From assembly GCA_048594725.1 (NCBI GenBank), contig JBMDXA010000204.1, positions 21,246 through 85,245 on the forward strand: a DNA stretch of 64,000 nucleotides, written 5' to 3'. This document shows, piece by piece, positions 16,235 through 25,280 of the stretch. Position 1 is the first letter of the stretch. The number at the start of each line of letters is the position of its first letter. The DNA is from JAFDZV01 sp048594725 (GTDB lineage: Bacteria; Bacteroidota; Ignavibacteria; OLB7). Under the pieces are notes generated by a model that was not told where the DNA came from, searched no databases, and worked only from the letters and a program-made list of their open reading frames with translations. The position numbers and the translations under genes were made by a program.

Positions 16235-16902
16235 GTATGTTGGAAATCAGAGACTGTATCGGGAAGATGCTCATTCGGGGCGAGACCGCGCAGGCGGCCG
16301 GCAGTCCGTCAAAAACAGGGGCATCCGGTACTTTTTGCCCGTCGTGAGATCTGACGGGCGGTTGTGAGGCCGGGACAAAGTTCGTCGAATGAGAGTTCAT
16401 GGGCAACACCAACCGCGAATCTTCACGAATCGTGGTGGATGGGAGTCAGGGCGGTGACGCTGGAATCGTAGCGAACAGTCAGAAATCATCGCGAATGATA
16501 CAGGGAATTGTGGAACTCATCAGGCCGGCGCGGTCTCGCCCTGATCTTAGCAAATGGAGGCCGGGGCGGTGACGCTGGGATTGTAGCGAACATTCAGAAA
16601 TCATCGCGAATGGTACAGGGAATTGTAGATCTCATCAGGCTGGTACGGCATCTGCCTGATCCTGACGGATGAGTGCGCGATCTGGGATTTGCATCGGGTA
16701 AGTCAGAGGTGTATCGTTCCGGCTGGTACTCGGTATCGCAAGCTATGAACGGACGACTACTGCCGATGGAGCAGGCCAGCCGGCCCTGATCGGTGAAGGC
16801 CCTCCATACCGGCCTTCGGTACAAGCCTGTGCGATCCCTGAACCACTATCTATGGCCGCCGCAGGGGGCGGACTATCAGCTACCAACTACTAACTATCTA
16901 CC
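16235..16902. other. Long intergenic region with a duplicated non-coding segment
   Basis: Between the divergent dcd and LOG-family genes there are 668 bases without a believable gene. The middle holds two copies of a roughly 90-base sequence (listed separately). It must also hold the promoters of both flanking genes; none could be defined. Confidence 0.5.
16449..16655. repeat. Direct repeat, two copies of about 90 bp
   Basis: Copy one begins at 16449 and copy two at about 16564, a period of 115 bases. Both read GGGCGGTGACGCTGG, then TAGCGAACA, TCAGAAATCATCGCGAATG and TACAGGGAATTGT, then CTCATCAGGC, with scattered substitutions and no gaps over about 80 bases. Neither copy has a stable reading frame. 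Function unknown; could be a tandem regulatory or structured RNA element. Confidence 0.7.
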
Positions 16903-17472
16903 ATGCTCTATCGCATCGGGGTATTCGGGTCGGCCACGAACGACCGGCCGGAACTGAGGGAGACGGCGCTGCGGCTCGGCAGGGCCATTGCGGAGCAGGG
17001 GGCCGGGGTTATCACCGGCGGATGCAGCGGCCTTCCCTATCTGGCGGCACGAGGGGCCTGGGAGGCGGGAGGCGAGGTGTGGGGGTTCTCGCCGGTGCGC
17101 AACCGGCAGGAGCAGGGAAAATATGTGCCGGAGGATGACCTCTCGGTCTACTCGCGGCTGATCTACGTGCCGGAGAGTTTCCCGCTGTCCGGCGACTTCA
17201 AGGCGAGCAAGCAATACCGGAATATCATCTCCACGGCTACCTGCGATGCGGGAATCATCATCGCCGGGCGCTGGGGTACCTTGAACGAGTTCACCAACCT
17301 CGTGGCGTTCGGCAAGCCGGCGGGAGTGCTGGCCGGAAGCCGGGATGTTGCCGATGCGCTGCCGGAACTGCTACGGAACATCGGCGAAGAGGCAGAGGCA
17401 AAGACCATTTTCGAGAGCGATCCGGAACGGCTGGCCGCGGCGGTGCTCGCGGAACTGCGATCGCGGGAGTGA
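16903..17472 (+). CDS. LOG-family Rossmann-fold nucleotide-binding protein
   Basis: The 189-residue protein shows IGVFGSAT at the N-terminus, then VITGGCSGLPYLAARGAWEAGG, the place of the GGG-x-G-x-M and AG-G motifs of the LOG/DprA-like (SLOG) superfamily, and GRWGTLNEFTNLVAFGKP, equivalent to the P-G-G-x-G-T-x-x-E motif. The first Pro-Gly-Gly is replaced by Gly-Arg-Trp. Family members hydrolyse cytokinin nucleotides or bind nucleotide signals; which applies is not visible. It is convergent with the M48 protease gene. Confidence 0.75.
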   Translation: MLYRIGVFGSATNDRPELRETALRLGRAIAEQGAGVITGGCSGLPYLAARGAWEAGGEVWGFSPVRNRQEQGKYVPEDDLSVYSRLIYVPESFPLSGDFKASKQYRNIISTATCDAGIIIAGRWGTLNEFTNLVAFGKPAGVLAGSRDVADALPELLRNIGEEAEAKTIFESDPERLAAAVLAELRSRE

Positions 17473-17536
17473 TAAGGGGGAGCACGAAGGGGCCGTATGT
17501 GCTACAGGCCATGCTACCATCCTCATACTAACAGCA

Positions 17537-17559
17537 GCGGCCCGCCGAAGGCGGGCCGC
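17537..17559. terminator. Bidirectional hairpin between convergent genes
   Basis: GCGGCCCGCC and GGCGGGCCGC form a perfect 10-bp stem with a 3-base loop between the LOG-family gene and the convergent protease gene. There is no strong T-run on either side, but position and stability fit a shared terminator. Confidence 0.55.
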
Positions 17560-17591
17560 ACCGGTATCATCTGCGCTACAATCGGAAGGTC

Positions 17592-19076
17592 TTACTCCAC
17601 CTGCTTCAGATAGCTTCCGGCCTCCACCTGATCGGCTGCCTGCCGCTGGTTCATGATGGCAAGCTCGCTCACCGGTACACCGGCTCCCGTGCTCACCAGA
17701 TCCTGGAACTCATCGGTACGGGGAGCCTGGAACACATCCAGACGGTTCGGCGTCACCGCAAGCACCGAGGAGTTGGTCACCTCGGCAAAGGTGTTGAACA
17801 TGCTCTGGAACGTGGAGCTGTAGGCGCTGTATCGGGCCTGGGTGGAATACCCGTGGAATGCAAAGAGCACCTGCCCCTGCGGCGTGCTCTTCCTGATGAA
17901 ATAGCTCATCGCCCTCAGCTTCGAACCATCCTCCAGCGGGATATCGCTCACCAACCGGTACGCCGAAAGCCCGTTGATGGTACCGGCCTGGCTCTCGATC
18001 ACCGTGGCGCCGTTGGCGCTGACGAACGACTGCGCAGCGGTCTGCGGGTTGGCATCCGCCAGAGTGGTCAGGATAGCCGCCGCATCATCGGCATTGGATG
18101 GGGCCAGCTGCACCTGCGTGGCGAAGTTCCCCACAACCCAGCCGCTCGGCACATTGAACTGGAACCGAAGGTCGGGATGATAAAAGGTACCCCCCTGCAC
18201 GAAACCGTGGCGCGGGTTCTGGCCGTAGACGATCGCGTCAAGGCGGGGAACGAACGCCGCTGCATTGGTTCCCTTGGTCTCATCGCCCGGGAACTGCGCG
18301 GCATACTGGGCCGCCAGCTGAAGCACCGTCTGCTCGCGCTCGGCGGGGTCCGGATGGGTGCTGGCCCAATCCGGCAAGGCTCCCCCCTGCTGCTGGTCGG
18401 AGATGCGCTTCAGGGTATTGAAGAACTTGGAGCCCTCGCCGGCCTGGTATCCCAGCTTGGTAGCGTATTTGACACCAAGCTCGTCCGCCTGGCGCTCGTC
18501 ATCACGGCCGTACTTCAGGAACAGAAGCTGGAGGCCGGTTTCCACCGCGCCGAGGAAGGGCTGGATATCCTCGAAGATGACCGATCCTATCCCCACACCC
18601 AGTCCGGCAAGCTGCGAGCTGGTATACTGCCGGGCGGTATGGCGGGCGGTGACATGGCCGATCTCATGACCGATCACCACCGCCAGCTGCGCCTCGTTCT
18701 GGATATAGGCGAGTAATCCGCGCGTCACATAGACATATCCGCCCGGCAGCGCAAACGCGTTGACGACGGGGGAATCGAGCACCCGGAACGTCCAGGGGAG
18801 CGTGGGGTCCTCCGAGGAGGCAGCCAGGACCCGCCCCAGACTATCCACATACTGCGCAACCGCCTGATCCTCGTACACTCCGTATTCGGCGACGATCTGG
18901 GCATCCCCCTGCTGTCCGAGTGCTATTTCATCGGCACGGGAAAGGAGCGAAAACTCCTTCTCGCCGGTGGCAGGGTTGGTTACGCAACCGCTCAATCCTC
19001 CGGCAATGGCTATAAACGGGAGAAGCCAGCCTGCAACCGGCATCTTCCTGCGTACAGAGCTACCTTGATTCTTCAT
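17592..19076 (-). CDS. M48-family metalloprotease, lipoprotein
   Basis: The N-terminus has a signal peptide ending in LSGC (Cys31), a lipobox, so the protein is probably lipid-anchored. HEIGH (137-141) is the zinc motif with catalytic Glu, and DDERQADELG about 55 residues later supplies the third zinc ligand (Glu194) and the supporting Asp, as in M48 peptidases. A C-terminal half of about 230 residues with repeated VESQAGTINGLSAYR-like segments follows; this extension occurs in BepA/LoiP-like periplasmic proteases in altered form. Likely role: quality control of envelope proteins. Transcribed alone on the minus strand. Confidence 0.88.
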   Translation of the reverse strand: MKNQGSSVRRKMPVAGWLLPFIAIAGGLSGCVTNPATGEKEFSLLSRADEIALGQQGDAQIVAEYGVYEDQAVAQYVDSLGRVLAASSEDPTLPWTFRVLDSPVVNAFALPGGYVYVTRGLLAYIQNEAQLAVVIGHEIGHVTARHTARQYTSSQLAGLGVGIGSVIFEDIQPFLGAVETGLQLLFLKYGRDDERQADELGVKYATKLGYQAGEGSKFFNTLKRISDQQQGGALPDWASTHPDPAEREQTVLQLAAQYAAQFPGDETKGTNAAAFVPRLDAIVYGQNPRHGFVQGGTFYHPDLRFQFNVPSGWVVGNFATQVQLAPSNADDAAAILTTLADANPQTAAQSFVSANGATVIESQAGTINGLSAYRLVSDIPLEDGSKLRAMSYFIRKSTPQGQVLFAFHGYSTQARYSAYSSTFQSMFNTFAEVTNSSVLAVTPNRLDVFQAPRTDEFQDLVSTGAGVPVSELAIMNQRQAADQVEAGSYLKQVE

Positions 19077-19652
19077 TGATTACCTCGCAATACCTGCTGT
19101 CGATAGAAGTGCAATTCAATATTGAGCCTTCCCCCTGCAATCAGGCTGCCAAATTTTCCGATGAGAGTTTCGGGAAGGCTCCCGAGGGTCCGGTTCCGGT
19201 AGGCGCCATACCTCCCACCACGACGGATGAGCCCGGATCTCCCAGTGGTTCCCTCGGAGTATACCAGCGGTTGCAAGGTTTAGTGCTCCGGCAGCTCGTT
19301 GATTTCAATGGCGCTCCGGAGGTAGTATCCGTTCGATTCCCCTCCCCCGGATTCCACGGGAGGTCTACCGGACAGGCATACCAGGAACGGTCATCTCCGG
19401 ATTCTACCTCCCTTTTGTTGTTCTCCCGCTTATATCTGATGGCCCCAGTGTGATCGTGGCGATAGCGCCCGCGCTCCCCGAACGCATATCCCAGCCGCCG
19501 CGAAATGATCGGGATGATAGCACGGGGGAGATCGGATCGGCCGGCCGCTTTCTCCCATTCGCCTCCTCCCCTTTATCATCCCTCTGGCGGATTTCCTATC
19601 TTCGCCGGCACAACAGAACAACTCCTACCGGACTTATATCGTGGAGCACGCA
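19077..19652. other. Intergenic region, no gene seen
   Basis: Divergent spacer between the protease and the IolB-like gene. Short frames here are not supported by codon pattern or motifs. No repeat or RNA gene was recognised. Confidence 0.4.
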
Positions 19653-20438
19653 ATGTCGGCAGATCAGTGGGTGGTCAGAAATACCGCATCGGTAAAGGGA
19701 CGGAACATCGTCATCACGCCGGAGAACAGCGAGTTCAAATTCATCTCGGCGGGACGGATCATTCTTGACGGGGATACGCCATCGGTCACCGCACGGAACG
19801 AAGGGGCCGAAACCACTCTTCTGGTGCTGCACGGCGCCGGCCGGGTGCGCGTTGCGGGCCAGAGCTACGAGGTCTCCCGTCTCGACGGCGTGTACATCCC
19901 GCGCGGCGAGGAGTTCACCGTGGAGACCGATGGTACGCTCGACATCTTCGAGGGAAGCGCCCCCACGGAGCTTTCCTTCCCGGCAGCCCATGTGCGGCAC
20001 GAGGAGGCGAAGAATCAGGAGGGGATGCATCTGAAGGTGGGAGCCGAGCCCTACTACCGCGACATCTATAAATCGATCGCCGATAACGTGCAGGGGGGAA
20101 AGCTGATGACCGGCGTCACCATGTCCGCCCCCGGCAACTGGACCAGCTGGCCGCCGCACGAGCACGCGGCAACCCAGGAGGAGCTCTACCTCTTCTTCGA
20201 CATGCCACGGTTCGGCACGCAGTACGTCTACACCGACCCGAAGACGCCGGAGCTTATCACGCCGGTCTATGAAGATGATGCCGTGGTGATCGTCAAGGGC
20301 TACCACCCGAACGTGGCAGTGCCCGGCTACCCCATCAATTTCGCGTGGCTCCTCTGCTCGCTGGAGGACATCACCTGGCGGAAGCTGGGCGGGGTGAATG
20401 TGCAGCCGGAATTTCTGATGGAGACGGGGTTGCGGTAG
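19653..20438 (+). CDS. IolB/KduI-family cupin (5-deoxy-glucuronate isomerase-like)
   Basis: The 261-residue protein has two cupin halves. NWTSWPPHEHAATQEELYLF (Trp-Pro-Pro-His-x-His...Glu) is the metal-binding motif typical of 5-deoxy-glucuronate isomerase IolB, and the first half has the related VLHGAGRVRVAGQSYEVSRL. In known pathways IolB acts in inositol breakdown, KduI in uronate breakdown. No other inositol genes are nearby, so the true substrate may differ. ATG 19653 is favoured over the in-frame GTG at 19641 because GGAG lies six bases before it. Confidence 0.8.
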   Translation: MSADQWVVRNTASVKGRNIVITPENSEFKFISAGRIILDGDTPSVTARNEGAETTLLVLHGAGRVRVAGQSYEVSRLDGVYIPRGEEFTVETDGTLDIFEGSAPTELSFPAAHVRHEEAKNQEGMHLKVGAEPYYRDIYKSIADNVQGGKLMTGVTMSAPGNWTSWPPHEHAATQEELYLFFDMPRFGTQYVYTDPKTPELITPVYEDDAVVIVKGYHPNVAVPGYPINFAWLLCSLEDITWRKLGGVNVQPEFLMETGLR

Positions 20439-20507
20439 CAGGTACCTTGATCGATCTACACGCAGTGACTCCGTCGATAATCCGGGATGGTATTTGGATA
20501 GACGGAG

Positions 20508-20562
20508 AACCAGAACCGCCCCAGCACAAACCGAATGAGGTTTGAATTGGGGCGGTCTGGTT
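20508..20562. terminator. Long bidirectional hairpin between convergent genes
   Basis: AACCAGAACCGCCCCA at the left pairs with TGGGGCGGTCTGGTT at the right with one mismatch, and an inner AAACC/GGTTT stem continues it. It lies between the IolB-like gene and the convergent PhyH-like gene and most likely terminates both. The T-runs are weak. Confidence 0.6.
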
Positions 20563-20581
20563 ATACCGTTTCGAGGCGGAA

Positions 20582-21373
20582 TTACGAATTCAACGCCTGC
20601 CGGATGGCTTGCGCTACCGGGGGACGTGTTCCGTGCTCGTCATCAATCCGCAGCTCCGCATCCTGCCCCCCGAAGAGCAAGGGGGGCTGCGCCATAAACT
20701 TCGGATGCCGGCCATGGTGCGGCTGGGCCGCGTGCGCCAGAAACGGATGGCACAAGTATACCGTGCCGGCGGGGCCCGTTGCCAGGGCCTCTTCGCGGGC
20801 CGGCAGGTCGTGAAGTTTGCCCGCCAGTTCCATAAAGGATAAGCCTTCCTCCCCTGCCGGTTGCAGCACCCGGGCCACGTCCAGATGAGAGCCCACGCGT
20901 ATCCGGGTCGGCGCATCGCTCTCTTCCACGTCCGAAAAGAGAAACAGCATCAGCAGCGCCCGCCCGCGGGAGCGGACGTTGACGCGGTAGCTGAAATAAT
21001 CCAGCGGGTCCGCGCCGGGAAAGCTCGCATCGACATGCCAGCCCGTGTCGCCGGGGTCCGCGTCGGAGGGGAAACGAACCGGGAACGTCCCCATGCTCCG
21101 GCAGGGAACCCATCGGCCGGCACCGACCAGCTGGTCGAATGCCTGATGCAACACGGGCGTGTTGGCGGCAGCCAGAAAAGGCGGCTGCGTGTACATACCC
21201 AGCCGGACAACCGGCCGGGTCCAGGTGCGGGGATCATTGGGGTCCGCCCCGGTATCCTGCCACAGGATATCGCGAGCGGCTTCGGCTAGTTCGGCCGAAA
21301 AGGCATTGTTGATCCGGACAAATCCATCGTTGACGAACCTTTCCAGTTCCTGGTTATGTAAAGCGGTAGGCAT
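20582..21373 (-). CDS. Phytanoyl-CoA dioxygenase (PhyH)-family Fe(II)/2OG oxygenase
   Basis: GWHVDASF gives the His113-x-Asp115 pair, TVYLCHPFLAHAAQ the distal His (209 or 214), and HHGRHPKFMAQPP the Arg (about 222) expected to bind 2-oxoglutarate. The 263-residue length matches PhyH-like bacterial proteins, which hydroxylate small molecules such as ectoine or various natural products. It is transcribed alone, converging on the IolB-like gene. Substrate unknown. Confidence 0.8.
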   Translation of the reverse strand: MPTALHNQELERFVNDGFVRINNAFSAELAEAARDILWQDTGADPNDPRTWTRPVVRLGMYTQPPFLAAANTPVLHQAFDQLVGAGRWVPCRSMGTFPVRFPSDADPGDTGWHVDASFPGADPLDYFSYRVNVRSRGRALLMLFLFSDVEESDAPTRIRVGSHLDVARVLQPAGEEGLSFMELAGKLHDLPAREEALATGPAGTVYLCHPFLAHAAQPHHGRHPKFMAQPPLLFGGQDAELRIDDEHGTRPPVAQAIRQALNS

Positions 21374-21869
21374 GGGGTACTACTTCGAATAGGTGAAGGA
21401 TGATCGTCTGGGCCGTAGCGCCCATCGGGAGGAGCGCGGCCCCTACGATAGCACTCTGAAGGGAGCAAAGGATGCCGGAGCGCTGGTGTGAAGAATCTTC
21501 ACGTTTCATGCGTACTTAATGAGTAGGGGGCTCGCCCCGGCAAACGGGTATTATTGTACTGCCGGCCGGGGCGCAGGGGCAGTATACAGAAATGCCGCTG
21601 AGTAACGACCGGTATGACCGGGGATGCCGCGGGTCTCACAGTGCGCCCGTGGATTCGCGGCAACCAGTTCATTACTATCTCGGGCCCTCCAGAGTTACGA
21701 ATGCAGTTCCGGGAAAGGAACCATGGTGGCAGCGGCGCGATGGAATGCACGCGATGCGCTCGATCACTACCGGGGTGATATACGCATACAGGCACTATCG
21801 CAATTATACGTTCCGTTCCCACGAAGCATGGAGCACTCGAAAAATTCCTATCTAGCGCATGGAGATATT
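21374..21869. other. Intergenic region, no gene seen
   Basis: Spacer of 496 bases between divergent genes. An open frame runs through its right half into the following lipoprotein gene, but the signal peptide and ribosome site place the real start at 21870. Confidence 0.45.
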
Positions 21870-22907
21870 ATGTTCAGCTACTGGCGTTCTACTCTGGCCG
21901 CAGGTTTGACCCTACTGGCAATCCCTATACTGGTGGCAGGGCTTTTCCTGATAAGTGGCTGTACGGAGCTACCTGATAATCCTGCCGCGCCGGAGGATTT
22001 TTCTACCGCGCCGCGCCATCTCTGGACCGGGACCGGAAAGTCCGGAGAGATGCATGCGCAATGGCAGCCCCCGGTACAGGCGGCCGCCGTGCAGGGGTAT
22101 CGGGTCTGGCTGTGGACGAGCGATCAACCGGGTCCCGATTCCATTGATCTCCCTTCATCAACGACATCCCTGACGCAACGGGATATCCGTCACGATGTCC
22201 CCTATATCATCCAGGTGGCCGCTATCCTTCCATCGGGGGTTTCGGCAAGGGCCAATGTGCTGCATGCGGCTCCCGGTGCTCCTGGATCGCGGCGTACGCC
22301 AGCAGCGATGTATGATTGCGGAGGAGATGGCAATGGAGTATCCATTCGATGGTACCGCCCCGAGGATACCGTCGGGCTGTATCAATACGAGCTCCGATGG
22401 AAGCGGTACGATGCATCCACGTGGCAGTCGAAAACATTTCCGATTCCGAGCGATGATTTCGGTGTCCTCGGTGACATGGAACGCCCGATGTATCGCGTCG
22501 ATGGCCTCGATCCGGATACACCCTACTTCTTCACGGCAGTGATGCATTATCGCAATGGCAACTCCGCAATGGCGAGCGTGGCGTGGAGCCATGGCCTGGG
22601 ACTGGCCGGCAGGGGAACGCCCCCGCAGCCGCCACGCAATCTTACCGCCGCCGCTGCCGGCCCGCGTTCGGTCCAGCTCCAATGGGATCGTTCTCTCGAT
22701 GATGGGCCGATCGATTATCGCGTATGGATCAATTGCTACGTCGATCCCGAGGGGCAAATGGTTTCGGGCGGGAACTCCGGTTCACTCGGCCTGCTTTACG
22801 ATGATATCCTCCTCCTGCATGACCGCGCATCGTATAGCTTCCTTGTAACGGCGGTTCGCTACGGAGTTGAATCGGCACCCATACAAGTGAGTGTTCCTCT
22901 CGAGTAA
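21870..22907 (+). CDS. Lipoprotein with fibronectin type III-like domains
   Basis: The protein begins MFSYWRSTLAAGLTLLAIPI and reaches LISGCTELPDNP, a signal peptide with a lipobox Cys, so it is probably anchored at the envelope. Three beta-sandwich repeats follow: a segment with MHAQWQPP, VQGYRVWLWTSDQPG and PYIIQVAAI; one with VSIRWYRPED, YQYELRWKR and TPYFFTAV; and one with VQLQWDRSLDDGPIDYRVWI and SYSFLVTAV. Each follows the FN3 pattern. GGAG nine bases before ATG 21870 decides the start, although the frame is open further upstream. Likely a surface binding or structural protein. Confidence 0.75.
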   Translation: MFSYWRSTLAAGLTLLAIPILVAGLFLISGCTELPDNPAAPEDFSTAPRHLWTGTGKSGEMHAQWQPPVQAAAVQGYRVWLWTSDQPGPDSIDLPSSTTSLTQRDIRHDVPYIIQVAAILPSGVSARANVLHAAPGAPGSRRTPAAMYDCGGDGNGVSIRWYRPEDTVGLYQYELRWKRYDASTWQSKTFPIPSDDFGVLGDMERPMYRVDGLDPDTPYFFTAVMHYRNGNSAMASVAWSHGLGLAGRGTPPQPPRNLTAAAAGPRSVQLQWDRSLDDGPIDYRVWINCYVDPEGQMVSGGNSGSLGLLYDDILLLHDRASYSFLVTAVRYGVESAPIQVSVPLE

Positions 22908-22938
22908 TACCAGAGCGGAAGCGGCCATACCAGATCGA

Positions 22939-22976
22939 GGGCACCGGAATCATCGTACTCCGGTGCCCTTCTTTTT
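22939..22976 (+). terminator. Rho-independent terminator
   Basis: GGGCACCGGA and TCCGGTGCCC form a perfect 10-bp stem with a 10-base loop, followed by TTCTTTTT. It lies 31 bases after the FN3 lipoprotein stop codon and is the clearest intrinsic terminator in the window. Confidence 0.9.
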
Positions 22977-23189
22977 GTGCGGAATAAGAGATAGATTTTC
23001 CGGATGGCCCGATCCCACCCCGCGCTTCCGCATATCCTTTACTCCCTGTCGAAGCTGCCCCGACCGCAGAGAACGGCTTCACATTTGCTGCGAATCGATC
23101 CGCAGGTGCCGGATGCCCTGGCTTCGCCGGAACGATCGCATTGATGAGCCGGGCCGGAACAGCACAGTTTCCCGATTCGAGCAAGAACT

Positions 23190-24539
23190 ATGATGCATGA
23201 ACAACCCAGCCAGGCACGATCGGGCGATGTGGCCGCCGGGTATGCGTACCCGGAGGACCTCGTCCGGCTCGTTCAGAACCGATGGAAGGAACGGCCGGAA
23301 ACCTCCGGCAGCATCTTTCCATTACCCGATGCCGCTACGCTGCACGAGTTCTTCTCCGCCTCCTACCAGGCAAGCATGATGCGCGATGAGGAACGCCCGG
23401 TCACCTTCCGCGCGATTCTCGCCGAGCCGGCGCACTTCGCCACGGAGGGGAGACCTCCGGTGGGATTGCAACGGTTCGAATTCTCCTCCTCCCTTCCGTT
23501 CGATCCGGCGGAGCTTCGGCAGCTCTCGGTGGTTGCCGACCCGCAGCGCACATTAATCGGCGTGCGCCAGGACCCCGAGTGCGGCCTGCGAATCTGGGGT
23601 CTGGTCAATTCGGGGAAACGGTGGTTGAGGGATGTTCATGGCGGCAGGCAGGCAGGCGTACCGCTCCCGTCCGCGCCGGTCATTCGTGTGGATGCTCCGG
23701 GAAGCATTGCGGCCTACAGGGGGGACGAGCTTGTTGGCAAGCTCCAGGGGGGAAGGCTCTCCGGATCGCGTGTGGACGTATTCGAGTCGGAGTGGCTGCC
23801 ACGGCAGTTCATCCCGTTCCGCGACGAGCTCGCCGAGCAGCATCACATCGCCCGGAGTTCTGCCTGCACGCTCGCCGGCGAAACGTGGGCAAGGCTTGAA
23901 CCGGATCTTCAGAGAAGGATCACCGAGCGCCTGCACAAGCGCATCATCGCCATCCTCCGCGAGAAACATCACGGCGGCACAATCCTCTTCCTTCCGTTGG
24001 AGGATGCCACGGCCATGCCCGGCGCCGAGGCGTATATCGACCTCAGGCATCGCATCCTGGAGGGAGTATCCCGCTCCTGTTTTCCGCTTCTCATCGTAAG
24101 CATTCTCAACCGGCTGGCCCGGCTGTACGGCAACTCCGGGCTGCTTCGCGCCGGGACGGTTGGATGGGAGGATTTCGAAACAACCACCGACGACGAGATC
24201 ACGACGCTCGACGAATCGCTTTTCGAGATGGCCCATCTGTTCGCCGGACTGGCGGAGGCCGATGGCGCCCTGGTGCTGAACAACCATCATGACCTCCTGG
24301 GCTTCGGAGGAATGATCTCGGGGAGTCTTCCGGATGTACGGACCGTCTGGAAGGCGCTCGATCTGGAGGGGGAGAATCTGGCTGAAGAGGAGATAGGAAG
24401 CGTGGGAGCCCGCCATCGTTCTGCGTATCGCATCGCCGCGATACTCCCTGGCTCCGTTGCCATCGTTATCTCGCAGGATGGAGGTGTGCGCTTCGTATCC
24501 CAGAAGGGAGGGCGGGTCGTCTACTGGGAGCACGACTGA
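23190..24539 (+). CDS. Diadenylate-cyclase-like (DAC domain) protein with N-terminal sensor-type domain
   Basis: The C-terminal 130 residues carry the two catalytic signatures of DisA/CdaA-type cyclases: EADGALVL (Asp358-Gly-Ala) and GARHRSA (Arg408-His-Arg), followed by VAIVISQDGGVRFVSQKGG, the place of the SEE-x-G strand. Both catalytic motifs look intact, so synthesis of c-di-AMP from ATP is plausible. Residues 1-300 do not match the classical membrane or HhH partners of DAC domains; they resemble the DAC-associated N-terminal sensor domains described for Bacteroidota (DACNV-type, from memory). No membrane segment is seen, so it should be cytosolic. No strong ribosome site; ATG 23193 is an equal alternative. 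Confidence 0.7.
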   Translation: MMHEQPSQARSGDVAAGYAYPEDLVRLVQNRWKERPETSGSIFPLPDAATLHEFFSASYQASMMRDEERPVTFRAILAEPAHFATEGRPPVGLQRFEFSSSLPFDPAELRQLSVVADPQRTLIGVRQDPECGLRIWGLVNSGKRWLRDVHGGRQAGVPLPSAPVIRVDAPGSIAAYRGDELVGKLQGGRLSGSRVDVFESEWLPRQFIPFRDELAEQHHIARSSACTLAGETWARLEPDLQRRITERLHKRIIAILREKHHGGTILFLPLEDATAMPGAEAYIDLRHRILEGVSRSCFPLLIVSILNRLARLYGNSGLLRAGTVGWEDFETTTDDEITTLDESLFEMAHLFAGLAEADGALVLNNHHDLLGFGGMISGSLPDVRTVWKALDLEGENLAEEEIGSVGARHRSAYRIAAILPGSVAIVISQDGGVRFVSQKGGRVVYWEHD

Positions 24540-25280
24540 GCCGATTCCGCAACGGCCCACGGACTTCCCCGCCACCACGGCCGGAACCGAGGCCGCTCTC
24601 CACGCCGGGAGCCGGCCGGCCCGCTGCGCGCCGCCGCAGACGCCGGGGAGGAGAAACCGTCTCCATGGGATGCCCCATCGGATGCCATGCCGGATGCGGG
24701 AGCGCCGGCGATGATCCATTGTTACTTGCCGGTATGGTGGCCGGCACCGTTCTTACGTACGGATAAGGTCTCAGAGGGGGGTTGTCGCCGATGTCAATTC
24801 CGCTGGCCTCCCCGAAGCCTCCCGCGGGAGAGCAGAACTCCGCTCGTGGGAGGCGATCCTGCTCGGAGAATCTCTGCAAACATGCTCGCAGGTACGAGCT
24901 GATTTCGGATGGATGGGGCCGCACTCCCCTGTTCATTGCCTCCGTAGGATGGACCTGTAGGTTCATCGTATCGCTGAAGCGAATTTCAATCGAGTTACGC
25001 CTTCTCAGACCAGGAAGAATGGGCCGCTCCTACGGATCTTCCGGAGTGGGGAGAAGGGAGCGTCCATGCTACAGATCGGCAACACCTACAGGTGTTGCCT
25101 CCGGGGGCCACGACAGAGTAACCATACTGAAATCCGCTCTAGGAATGCCCGCTCCTTTCTGATACAGCTCCGTAGGAGTTGCTCACTCTTCTGCTACATT
25201 GGCATTTACCCCAAATGGAATCCGCTCCAGGCAACCGCTGAAGGCGGCACATACAACATCAAACAGCAACGGCCGGAATT
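24540..25280. other. Intergenic region, no gene seen; one perfect palindrome
   Basis: These 741 bases show no believable frame. GGCAACACCT and AGGTGTTGCC (25078-25099) form a perfect palindrome with a 2-base centre about 180 bases before the monooxygenase gene, possibly an operator. Several CTCCGTAGGA-like words recur around 24940-25180. Confidence 0.4.

Noticed and set aside
24466..24966. Minus-strand frame of 166 codons after the DAC-like gene
   Set aside because: Overlaps the end of the cyclase-like gene, product rich in Pro and Arg without pattern; typical GC-rich noise.
25078..25099. Perfect palindrome as a defined operator
   Set aside because: Only one copy is present, 180 bases from the next start codon, with no regulator gene adjacent; it is noted in the intergenic entry but not claimed as an operator.
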